The notes under the pieces are model-generated. The model was not told the DNA's origin, made no database searches, and saw nothing but the letters and a program-made list of their open reading frames with translations. Shown here in pieces: positions 1-4,949 of a stretch of 7,340 bases of DNA (position 1 is the stretch's first letter; each line of letters opens with the position of its first letter). The position numbers and the translations under genes were made by a program. Source of the stretch: CAZGHF01 sp043797305 (lineage in GTDB: Bacteria > Patescibacteriota > Minisyncoccia > UBA6257 > GWB1-50-10); contig JAZDPW010000019.1 of NCBI GenBank assembly GCA_043797305.1, positions 1-7,340 on the forward strand. The letters run 5' to 3'.

Positions 1-66
1 GGTGAAAATCCCAGAAGCGTCGCTTTAAGGATCGCGGCGGAGCGAGTGGAAGAGAAGATGAAATAA
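1..66 (+). CDS. 3' end of a gene, possibly Glu/Leu/Phe/Val dehydrogenase family (partial)
   Basis: Frame 1 is open from the window edge and ends with TAA at 64-66, giving 21 residues that include NPRSVALRIAAERVEEKMK. This is an amphipathic, charged helix of the kind that closes a globular protein. It resembles from memory the C-terminal helix of glutamate/leucine dehydrogenases, where a conserved N-x-R-x-A-A/V-x-x-I-A-x-x-R-V pattern is common. The other two forward frames stop early or give no sensible peptide. Only the tail is visible, so no catalytic or cofactor motif can be checked; the family call is tentative while the reading frame itself is fairly likely. It converges on the minus-strand tRNA-Pro and rpmB genes that follow. 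Confidence 0.45.
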   Translation, partial: GENPRSVALRIAAERVEEKMK

Positions 67-73
67 TTAAATG

Positions 74-144
74 TCGGGGTGCCGGGAATTGAACCCGGTC
101 TACATGCACCCCATGCATGCGTACTGCCGGTATACTACACCCCG
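74..144 (-). tRNA. tRNA-Pro, anticodon GGG
   Basis: On the minus strand the sequence folds as a full cloverleaf of 71 nt. The acceptor stem is CGGGGTG/CACCCCG with discriminator A. It is followed by TA at positions 8-9, a four-pair D stem GTAT/GTAC with a seven-base loop containing GG, an anticodon stem CATGC/GCATG with loop ATGGGGT, a four-base variable loop, and a T stem CCGGG/CCCGG with loop TTCAATT. The anticodon is GGG, preceded by T33 and followed by G37, so it reads the proline codons CCC and CCU. C1-G72, A73, G35 and G36 are the known identity elements for bacterial ProRS. The 3' CCA is not encoded. The usual 15-48 purine-pyrimidine pair seems missing (C15, A48), which is mildly odd. 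It lies 13 nt after rpmB on the same strand and may be cut from a shared transcript. Confidence 0.95.
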
Positions 145-173
145 AAAAGAGCGATTTTTAACTCGCTTTTTTT
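145..173. terminator. weak hairpin with T run between rpmB and tRNA-Pro
   Basis: AAAAGAGCGA (145-154) can pair with TCGCTTTTTT (163-172) over ten positions including one G-T pair, with an eight-base loop, and a run of seven T follows the core on the plus strand (167-173). Read on the plus strand it could end transcription of the gene that stops at 66. Read on the minus strand it covers the rpmB stop codon and ends in TTTT just before the tRNA 5' end. The stem has only three G-C pairs, so it may be chance. Confidence 0.25.
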
Positions 174-349
174 GTTAATTCTTTCAAGCAGCGGGCGCAA
201 ACAAGAACGCGCTTACCTTGAATAAAAGACTTCGTCCACTGGAGATTGGCTTTTTTCTTGCCGGTCTTGGTCGGGTTGTAGTGGCCGCGAAGCAATTTTC
301 GCGTTCCGCCCTTAATATATGATTTTTCGCATTTGGCACAGGCTCGCAT
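158..349 (-). CDS. rpmB: 50S ribosomal protein bL28
   Basis: This is a 63-residue basic protein of the large ribosomal subunit, bL28, which sits near the E site and takes part in late 50S assembly. It has the zinc-ribbon form of the family: C4-x2-C7 near the start and C51-x2-C54 near the end. The central KKKANLQ segment matches the K-R-x-x-P-N-L-Q core seen in four-cysteine homologues such as those of thermophiles, and V-x-V-C-A-R-C-L-K closes the fold. It is at the short end for L28 (about 60-78 residues). The start at 349 is the only one that keeps the first cysteine pair. No Shine-Dalgarno sequence precedes it; a heptamer repeat lies five bases upstream instead. It is followed on the same strand by tRNA-Pro. 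Confidence 0.93.
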   Translation of the reverse strand: MRACAKCEKSYIKGGTRKLLRGHYNPTKTGKKKANLQWTKSFIQGKRVLVCARCLKELTKKAS

Positions 350-353
350 AACA

Positions 354-388
354 GTAGTAAATAGTAACCAGTAATCGGCAATTAGTAA
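354..388. repeat. heptamer tandem repeat nnAGTAA, five units
   Basis: Reading the plus strand from 354 in steps of seven gives GTAGTAA, ATAGTAA, CCAGTAA, TCGGCAA and TTAGTAA. Four of the five units end in AGTAA and all keep the same phase; the fourth unit is degenerate. On the minus strand this is a TTACT-based array directly upstream of rpmB. It fills nearly all of the 44-base gap between rpmB and the next gene. Confidence 0.7.
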
Positions 389-389
389 A
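361..389 (-). promoter_or_regulatory. possible rpmB promoter within the heptamer array
   Basis: On the minus strand TTTACT (389-384) and TACTAT (366-361) are separated by 17 bases, and the rpmB ATG follows 11 bases after the second box. Each box matches the sigma70 consensus at four of six positions. Both boxes are made from heptamer repeat units, so the match may be a by-product of the repeat. The alternative is read-through from the upstream minus-strand gene. Confidence 0.3.
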
Positions 390-393
390 GTGC

Positions 394-1011
394 CTAACCG
401 AGAACCGTCTCCTTGTAAGTTTTATTGCCGAAGTTCAATTCGTAATACTTGATTATGTTCTCGTAGTTTACCTGGAGAATTATCGAGTTATCGCCTGGGT
501 CTATTTTGAACAATACCTTTCCGGAAACGGCGCTCTTGGGCGGAATGGAAGAAAAAGCGCCTTGGGATTCAAACGGTTTTATGACTTTTCCGTTCGCTTC
601 GAGGTCAATCAGTTCAAAAAAGTTTTGCGGCTGGAGGGCGCTGTAAGCGCTCGCTTCGCTCGTGAAAGCGCGGATGTTGATGTTTACGGAACCGTCCTCG
701 GTTTTTGATATCGATTCAACCGTTACCGTTATCTTTGTCTGCGGTTCGAGGAGGGGACTCGAAGGGGTATCGAAAATTATGGCGGTCGGAATGACCGATA
801 TTTTCTGCTCCGGCGCTCCGGCTGGCTCGCCGTTTGTATTAGTCGATGTTGCTTCTCCCACCACCTCTTTGCCTCCTTTCTTCGATATTTCGAGCGCAAG
901 TTCCAGGTTTTTCAAATCGTTTTGGAGACCGCTCACTTTGTCAAAAACGGCGTAGAAACCGGCAAGAACAATTATTATGGCCATGACAAGCGCCGCGTTT
1001 CTCTTTGTCAT
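394..1011 (-). CDS. membrane-anchored protein of unknown function with extracytoplasmic beta-rich domain
   Basis: The 205-residue product is not one I can name. Residues 2-6 are positively charged (TKRNA), then about 7-23 form a hydrophobic segment (ALVMAIIIVLAGFYAVF) with no lipobox cysteine, which fits an uncleaved N-terminal anchor with the rest outside the cytoplasm. Residues 24-45 are a short heptad-like, probably coiled-coil stretch (L29, L33, L36, L40). Residues 46-75 are a Gly/Ser/Thr/Asn/Pro-rich linker. Residues 76-205 alternate hydrophobic strands and turns, ending with IPPKSAVSGKVLFKIDPG and strands rich in Ile, Tyr and Asn. That pattern recalls beta-sandwich domains of the DUF4352 type, where a late G-x-L/V-x-F strand is typical, but the match is only by eye. 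It is divergent from the M50 peptidase gene, and its upstream -10 box lies so close to the ATG that the message may be leaderless. Confidence 0.8.
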   Translation of the reverse strand: MTKRNAALVMAIIIVLAGFYAVFDKVSGLQNDLKNLELALEISKKGGKEVVGEATSTNTNGEPAGAPEQKISVIPTAIIFDTPSSPLLEPQTKITVTVESISKTEDGSVNINIRAFTSEASAYSALQPQNFFELIDLEANGKVIKPFESQGAFSSIPPKSAVSGKVLFKIDPGDNSIILQVNYENIIKYYELNFGNKTYKETVLG

Positions 1012-1018
1012 GATGGTA

Positions 1019-1027
1019 ATTATATCA
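1019..1027 (-). promoter_or_regulatory. extended -10 box for the membrane-anchored protein gene
   Basis: The minus strand reads TGATATAAT at 1027-1019, a perfect TATAAT with the TGn extension. Only seven bases separate it from the ATG that begins at 1011, so transcription would start at or within a base or two of the start codon. No good -35 box is present at 16-18 bases; that position (about 1042-1047, GGATCC) falls in the left arm of the inverted repeat. Confidence 0.55.
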
Positions 1028-1035
1028 TAGAATTA

Positions 1036-1184
1036 GAAAATGGATCCCGTTAGAAGTCCAAGGCACTAAAAATTCCAATGAAATTTTTATGCTCGGCACT
1101 AGCGAGGATAACCCCAAAATCACTATTCACCAATATGACAAGGTCAACATCAAATAAAACAGACTTCTAACGGGATGGATTTTC
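1036..1184. repeat. long inverted repeat flanking a 103-base segment
   Basis: The arm at 1036-1058 is the reverse complement of 1162-1184 at 21 of 23 positions, with a perfect inner block of 15 bases: ATCCCGTTAGAAGTC (1044-1058) against GACTTCTAACGGGAT (1162-1176). The only mismatches are the GG at 1042-1043 facing GG at 1177-1178. The right arm contains the start codon of the M50 peptidase gene (1175-1177) and its next two codons. The left arm covers the -35 position of the divergent gene. No transposase is nearby and only a two-base GG flanks the perfect block on both sides, so a target duplication cannot be shown. It could be a miniature mobile element, a long-loop RNA hairpin, or an invertible segment. 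Confidence 0.75.
1041..1157 (+). pseudogene. coding-like fragment inside the inverted repeat (possible gene remnant)
   Basis: One forward frame reads 38 sense codons from 1041 (TGG) to a TAA at 1155-1157; it is open from 1020, after a stop at 1017-1019. It includes FMLGTSEDNPKITIHQYD followed by KVNIK. Alternating strand-like residues with a polar turn and a K-I-T-I-x-Q-Y-D-K-V-x-I pattern look like the edge strands of a small beta domain; cupredoxin-type proteins have comparable P-x-I-x-V-x-x-G-D-x-V-x-I runs. The only in-frame ATG (1089) would give 22 residues without a ribosome binding site, so it is unlikely to be a working gene as it stands. Coding character is judged by eye only. Confidence 0.25.
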
Positions 1185-1801
1185 GATTCGATTTGTTTCT
1201 CTACGTCGTCATAGTTATTTCGGCGGTTTTTCACGAGTACGCTCACGCTCTCGTTGCTTATCGTTTGGGAGATACGACCGCAAAAGACGCCGGGCGGCTT
1301 ACCTTAAATCCTTTTGTTCACCTTGACCTTGTTGGGACGGTTCTTGTGCCGCTTTTCCTGCTCCTTACCTCCGGAATTTTTATCGGTTGGGCAAAGCCCG
1401 TGCCTTACAATCCTTTCGCTCTCCGCGACAAGCGTTACGGTTCCCTGAAGGTCGGCGTCGCCGGTCCTCTTTCGAATCTTATTATTGCCGTTGTTTTAGG
1501 CATCATCATCAGGCTGGCCGGTTCTTTTGGTCTTATTGGGGGAGCCGTTTCGCCGATGTTCCTCCAGTTCTTAGGCCTCATTGTTTACGTAAATATATTT
1601 TTGGCCGTTTTTAATCTTCTGCCGTTTCCGCCGCTCGACGGTTCGAAGATTTTTGCCGATTTGTTTCCCCGCTTTTCCCGCAATTTCATGCAACTCGGGT
1701 TTTTGGGAATATTCCTCGCCCTTTTTCTCGCCTTCTTTATTCTCTCACCAATCGCCGATTTCCTCTTTCGGATTATCGTCGGTAACGGACTCGCTCTTTG
1801 A
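1175..1801 (+). CDS. M50 family site-2-type zinc metalloprotease, membrane-embedded
   Basis: The 208-residue product is an integral membrane peptidase of the M50 (S2P/FpG-like) family, which cuts substrates within or next to the membrane. The zinc-binding and catalytic motif H20-E-Y-A-H24 lies in the first membrane segment. It is followed by GRLTLNP (40-46), a feature of this short bacterial subgroup, and AKPVPYNP (73-80). The second conserved block NLLPFPPLDG (147-156) supplies the third zinc ligand, probably D155. Hydrophobic segments run at about 7-28, 52-72, 94-114, 121-149 and 173-198. The length fits compact members that lack a PDZ domain. Its start at 1175 lies in the right arm of the inverted repeat and has no Shine-Dalgarno sequence; a later start would cut into the first membrane segment. 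Its substrate cannot be told from the sequence. Its stop codon overlaps the -35 box of the rpsL promoter. Confidence 0.93.
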   Translation: MDFRFDLFLYVVIVISAVFHEYAHALVAYRLGDTTAKDAGRLTLNPFVHLDLVGTVLVPLFLLLTSGIFIGWAKPVPYNPFALRDKRYGSLKVGVAGPLSNLIIAVVLGIIIRLAGSFGLIGGAVSPMFLQFLGLIVYVNIFLAVFNLLPFPPLDGSKIFADLFPRFSRNFMQLGFLGIFLALFLAFFILSPIADFLFRIIVGNGLAL

Positions 1802-1825
1802 CTTTTTTTGCAGGTAATGTATCCT
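1798..1825 (+). promoter_or_regulatory. promoter of the rpsL-rpsG-fusA operon
   Basis: TTGACT (1798-1803) and TATCCT (1820-1825) are 16 bases apart. The -35 box matches the sigma70 consensus at five of six positions and the -10 box at four. It overlaps the TGA stop of the M50 gene. The expected transcription start near 1832 leaves a leader of only about 14 bases before the rpsL ATG, with no Shine-Dalgarno sequence in it. Confidence 0.5.
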
Positions 1826-1845
1826 AAATCGCGACTTTCAAAGTT

Positions 1846-2262
1846 ATGCCGACGATAGGGCAATTAATGAAAAAAGGAAGGAAAAGACCGGTGAAGAAGT
1901 CAAAGACACCGGCCTTGAGTTTTTATTTCAACTTGCTGAAGAACAGGCCTGTTGATTCGCCTTCGCCTTTCAAGCGGGGAGTTTGTCTCAAGGTTTTTAC
2001 GACTACGCCGAAGAAACCGAACTCGGCTCTCCGGAAAGTGGCGAGGGTCCGGCTTACGAACGGCATGGAAGTTACCGCTTACATTCCGGGCGAAGGCCAC
2101 AATCTTCAGGAGCACTCTGTGGTTTTGCTCCGCGGCGGCCGGGTCAAGGACTTGCCGGGAGTTCGTTATCATATCGTAAGAGGCGTTTTAGACACGACAG
2201 GAGTTGAGGGCAGGAAACAACAGCGGTCAAAGTACGGCGCGAAGCGCCCCAAGGCCAAGTAG
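1846..2262 (+). CDS. rpsL: 30S ribosomal protein uS12
   Basis: This 138-residue protein of the 30S decoding centre helps monitor codon-anticodon pairing. The family signatures are intact: TTTPKKPNSALRK (52-64), where K56 matches the lysine changed in streptomycin resistance; GEGHNLQEHS (82-91); and RGGRVKDLPGVRYH (96-109), with D102 matching the aspartate that is methylthiolated in E. coli. The wild-type lysine is present. It is longer than E. coli S12 (124 residues): the extra length sits at about residues 25-42 (SFYFNLLKNRPVDSPSPF), where E. coli has a short loop before KRGVC. I recall similar extensions in Parcubacteria. The start is set by the canonical MPTIxQL opening. The promoter lies immediately upstream; rpsG follows after one base. 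Confidence 0.97.
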   Translation: MPTIGQLMKKGRKRPVKKSKTPALSFYFNLLKNRPVDSPSPFKRGVCLKVFTTTPKKPNSALRKVARVRLTNGMEVTAYIPGEGHNLQEHSVVLLRGGRVKDLPGVRYHIVRGVLDTTGVEGRKQQRSKYGAKRPKAK

Positions 2263-2263
2263 T

Positions 2264-2743
2264 ATGCGTAAAAGAAGTTCTTACAAGAAACACGAACATA
2301 AAACGGATTATGTTTACGGCCGAGTGGATGTGACCCGGTTTATTAACTACATCATGAGCGCCGGCAAAAAAGTGGCTGCCGAAAAAGTTTTTTACGGCGC
2401 CCTTGAATCAATAAAAGAAAAAACGAAGAAAGACCCTCTTCCGGTTTTTGAAGAAGCGATTAAAAACGCTTCGCCTCTGGTTGAGGTTCGTTCCCGCCGG
2501 GTCGGCGGCGCCAACTATCAGATTCCTCAGGATATCGAACCGAGCCGGCAGTTTTTCCTCGCTACTCATTGGCTTATCAACGCCGCCCGGAAACGGAAGG
2601 GCAAGCCGATGGCCGAAAAACTCGCCGAAGAACTCATTTCCGCTTCGAAAAACGAAGGCGAAGCAATCAAAAAGAAACAGGACACCCACCGGATGGCCGA
2701 AGCCAACCGTGCCTTCGCCAGTTTCCTGAGAAAGAAAAGATAG
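2264..2743 (+). CDS. rpsG: 30S ribosomal protein uS7
   Basis: This 159-residue protein starts assembly of the 30S head by binding the 3' major domain of 16S rRNA and lies at the E site. The family signature PLVEVRSRRVGGANYQIP is at 71-88, and the C-terminal helix RMAEANRAFASFLRKK matches the conserved R-M-A-E-A-N-x-A-F-A-x-F/Y motif. The same frame is open upstream to an ATG at 2204, but those 20 residues overlap the end of rpsL and have no family counterpart. The start at 2264 is one base after the rpsL stop, with AAGG nine bases ahead (2251-2254), the nearest thing to a ribosome binding site in this operon. In E. coli a roughly 100-base rpsL-rpsG spacer binds S7 for feedback control; here there is no room for it. 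Confidence 0.97.
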   Translation: MRKRSSYKKHEHKTDYVYGRVDVTRFINYIMSAGKKVAAEKVFYGALESIKEKTKKDPLPVFEEAIKNASPLVEVRSRRVGGANYQIPQDIEPSRQFFLATHWLINAARKRKGKPMAEKLAEELISASKNEGEAIKKKQDTHRMAEANRAFASFLRKKR

Positions 2744-2746
2744 AAT

Positions 2747-4852
2747 ATGGCCAGACAGTACCTAATAGAAAAAGTCCGAGATATCGGGATTATTGCCCAT
2801 ATCGACGCCGGTAAGACTACCGTCTCCGAACGGATTCTTTTTTACACCGGCGTTTCCCACAAAATCGGCGAGGTTCATACCGGGGATACGGTAATGGACT
2901 GGATGGAACAGGAACGGGAACGGGGAATCACCATTACCTCGGCCGCTACCACTTGTTTTTGGACGCCGACTTATCGCCGGGGCGACAAAAATTTTGAGCA
3001 TCAGATAAACCTAATCGACACGCCCGGCCACATCGATTTTACGGTTGAGGTCAAGCGCTCGCTCCGGGTTTTGGACGGCGCAGTTGTCGTTTTCGACGGC
3101 GTCTCGGGCGTTGAACCGCAGTCGGAAACGAACTGGCACTATGCCGACGAATACAAGGTACCCCGCATTTGTTTCATAAACAAACTCGACCGGGCAGGAG
3201 CGAGTTTCGAAAAGAGTTTCCAGTCGATAATCGACCGGCTTACTCCGAACGCCGTTCGTCTCCAAATCCCAATCGGTCTGGAGGACAATTTTGAGGGCGT
3301 GATCGATCTTTTGACGAAAAAATCATTCCGTTTCGAAGGCGAGAAGGGAGAAAAAGTAATTGAGAGAGAAATTCCCGATTCCTTGAAAGAAGAAGTGGGG
3401 AAAAAGCGCCACGAGTTGATAGAAAAAATAGTCGAGCACGACGATGAGGCAATGAAAATCTATCTCGACGGCAAGGAGCCGGATTTGGAGCTTTTGAAAA
3501 AAGTTCTCCGCCACGCGACGATTGAGAACACCTTGGTGCCGGTTCTTTGCGGGTCGGCGCTCAAAAATAAAGGCGTTCAGCTTGTTTTGGATGCGGTTGT
3601 CGATTATCTTCCGTCGCCGGATGACTTGCCGCCGATAAAGGGCATAGATTCCAAGACTCACGAAGATGTGGAGCGGTACCCCAAAGACGACGAGCCGCTT
3701 TCGGCTTTAGCTTTCAAAATTGCCACCGACCCTTATGTTGGCACCCTCACGTTTTTCAGAGTTTACTCCGGCACCATGAAGCGCGGCACCTATATTTTGA
3801 ACGCGACCAAAGATTCCCAGGAAAGAATCGGGCGGATGTTGCGCTTGCACGCCAACCATCGGGAAGAAATCGAGGAAATTTATGCCGGCGATATCGGCGC
3901 CCTCGTCGGTTTAAAAGACACCACAACCGGCGACACCTTAACCGACCCCGACCATCCGATTATTCTGGAGAAAATTGTTTTCCCCGAACCGGTAATTTCC
4001 GTTCGGATTGAGCCGAAAACCAAAGCCGACCAGGAAAAAATGGGCATTGCCCTCCACCGTCTTCAGGAAGAAGACCCGACTTTCAAAGTCGGAGGAGACA
4101 TCGAGACCGGCGAAACGATTATTTCGGGCATGGGCGAACTTCATTTGGAAATAATCGTCGACCGGATGAAACGGGAATTCAAAGTGGAGGCGAACGTCGG
4201 CCGGCCGCAGGTCGCTTATCGGGAAACGATAAAGGCAACGGCGGAGGCGGAAGGAAAATATATCAGGCAGTCGGGCGGCCGCGGCCAGTACGGTCACGTG
4301 CGGCTTAGGCTCGAACCGATGGAAAAAGGAAAGGGCTTTGAGTTCGTCGACGCGATAAGAGGCGGTATTATTCCCCAGGAATTTATTCCGGCCGTCGAAA
4401 AAGGAGTTCGGGAAGCGCTCGGAAAAGGCGTGGTTGCCGGTTATCCGGTGACCGACGTTAAAGCCACCCTCTACGACGGTTCTTTCCACGAAGTGGACTC
4501 GTCGGAAATCGCTTTCAAAATTGCCGCTGCCATGGCTTTTCAGGAAGCGGCAAGACGCGCCAAGCCGATTTTGCTCGAGCCGATTATGAAAATTCAGGTA
4601 ATCGTGCCGCCGGACTTTTTGGGCGAGACGACCGGAGATGTAAGTTCGAAACGGGGCAAGATAAAATCGATGGGCGAGCGGGGGAATATCCGGCTCATCG
4701 ACGCTTTCGTGCCGCTCTCGGAAATGTTCGGCTATTCGACGACTCTTCGTTCGATGACCCAGGGCCGGGGTTCGTTCAACATGGAATTTTCCCATTACGA
4801 AGAGGTGCCTCAAAGCGTGGCCCAAGCCATAATCGAAGGGAGAAAGAAATAA
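2747..4852 (+). CDS. fusA: elongation factor G
   Basis: EF-G is the GTPase that drives tRNA-mRNA translocation and, with RRF, splits post-termination ribosomes. At 701 residues it is full length. The G domain has all its motifs: AHIDAGKTT (17-25), RGITI in switch I (59-63), DTPGH (91-95) with catalytic H95, NKLD (145-148) and GSA (269-271). Domain II begins near 314, domain III carries GMGELHLEI (461-469), the domain IV core includes SGGRGQYGHV (509-518), and domain V begins near 607 with PILLEPIMKIQV. A short insert RRGDKNFEH (77-85) precedes the DTPGH strand, as in many EF-Gs. The ATG lies three bases after the rpsG stop in the usual str order; upstream is an A-rich stretch rather than a clear Shine-Dalgarno sequence. 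Confidence 0.98.
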   Translation: MARQYLIEKVRDIGIIAHIDAGKTTVSERILFYTGVSHKIGEVHTGDTVMDWMEQERERGITITSAATTCFWTPTYRRGDKNFEHQINLIDTPGHIDFTVEVKRSLRVLDGAVVVFDGVSGVEPQSETNWHYADEYKVPRICFINKLDRAGASFEKSFQSIIDRLTPNAVRLQIPIGLEDNFEGVIDLLTKKSFRFEGEKGEKVIEREIPDSLKEEVGKKRHELIEKIVEHDDEAMKIYLDGKEPDLELLKKVLRHATIENTLVPVLCGSALKNKGVQLVLDAVVDYLPSPDDLPPIKGIDSKTHEDVERYPKDDEPLSALAFKIATDPYVGTLTFFRVYSGTMKRGTYILNATKDSQERIGRMLRLHANHREEIEEIYAGDIGALVGLKDTTTGDTLTDPDHPIILEKIVFPEPVISVRIEPKTKADQEKMGIALHRLQEEDPTFKVGGDIETGETIISGMGELHLEIIVDRMKREFKVEANVGRPQVAYRETIKATAEAEGKYIRQSGGRGQYGHVRLRLEPMEKGKGFEFVDAIRGGIIPQEFIPAVEKGVREALGKGVVAGYPVTDVKATLYDGSFHEVDSSEIAFKIAAAMAFQEAARRAKPILLEPIMKIQVIVPPDFLGETTGDVSSKRGKIKSMGERGNIRLIDAFVPLSEMFGYSTTLRSMTQGRGSFNMEFSHYEEVPQSVAQAIIEGRKK

Positions 4853-4872
4853 AATGGGGATAAATTGGTCCC

Positions 4873-4900
4873 TTGACAGGTTCCAAGATTTAGATAAGAT
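4873..4900 (+). promoter_or_regulatory. promoter of tuf
   Basis: TTGACA (4873-4878), a perfect -35 box, and TAAGAT (4895-4900) are 16 bases apart in the 97-base gap after fusA. The expected start near 4907 gives a leader of about 43 bases that is A/T rich, contains a small hairpin TTTGC-GTT-GCAAA (4905-4917) and has no Shine-Dalgarno sequence. It fits separate strong expression of EF-Tu. No terminator with a T run is visible between fusA and this promoter, so read-through from rpsL is also likely. Confidence 0.75.
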
Positions 4901-4949
4901 TAATTTTGCGTTGCAAACATAATAGGTCGAAAAAAAATATTATAAAAAC

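Noticed and set aside
662..955. 97-codon plus-strand frame opposite the membrane-anchored protein
   Set aside because: Antisense shadow. The minus-strand reading has an anchor, linker and beta-rich domain and a perfect -10 box, while this one has no domain features or start signal.
2204..2263. Upstream start giving uS7 a 20-residue extension
   Set aside because: The extra codons overlap the rpsL 3' end in another frame and do not match the family. The start at 2264 follows the rpsL stop by one base and gives the normal length.
3938..4825. 295-codon open frame on the minus strand inside fusA
   Set aside because: It is fully antisense to the conserved EF-G domains II-V and gives a low-complexity-like peptide rich in His, Arg and Phe with no family signature. 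Strong codon bias in fusA is enough to keep this frame open.
4857..4872. GGGA...TCCC dyad after fusA as a terminator
   Set aside because: The stem is only four pairs with an eight-base loop and is not followed by a T run; it also touches the tuf -35 region.
4938..4943. Second -10 box TATTAT six bases before the tuf ATG
   Set aside because: There is no -35 box at 16-18 bases, and the A/T-rich run makes a chance match likely. The TTGACA-N16-TAAGAT promoter upstream is much better.
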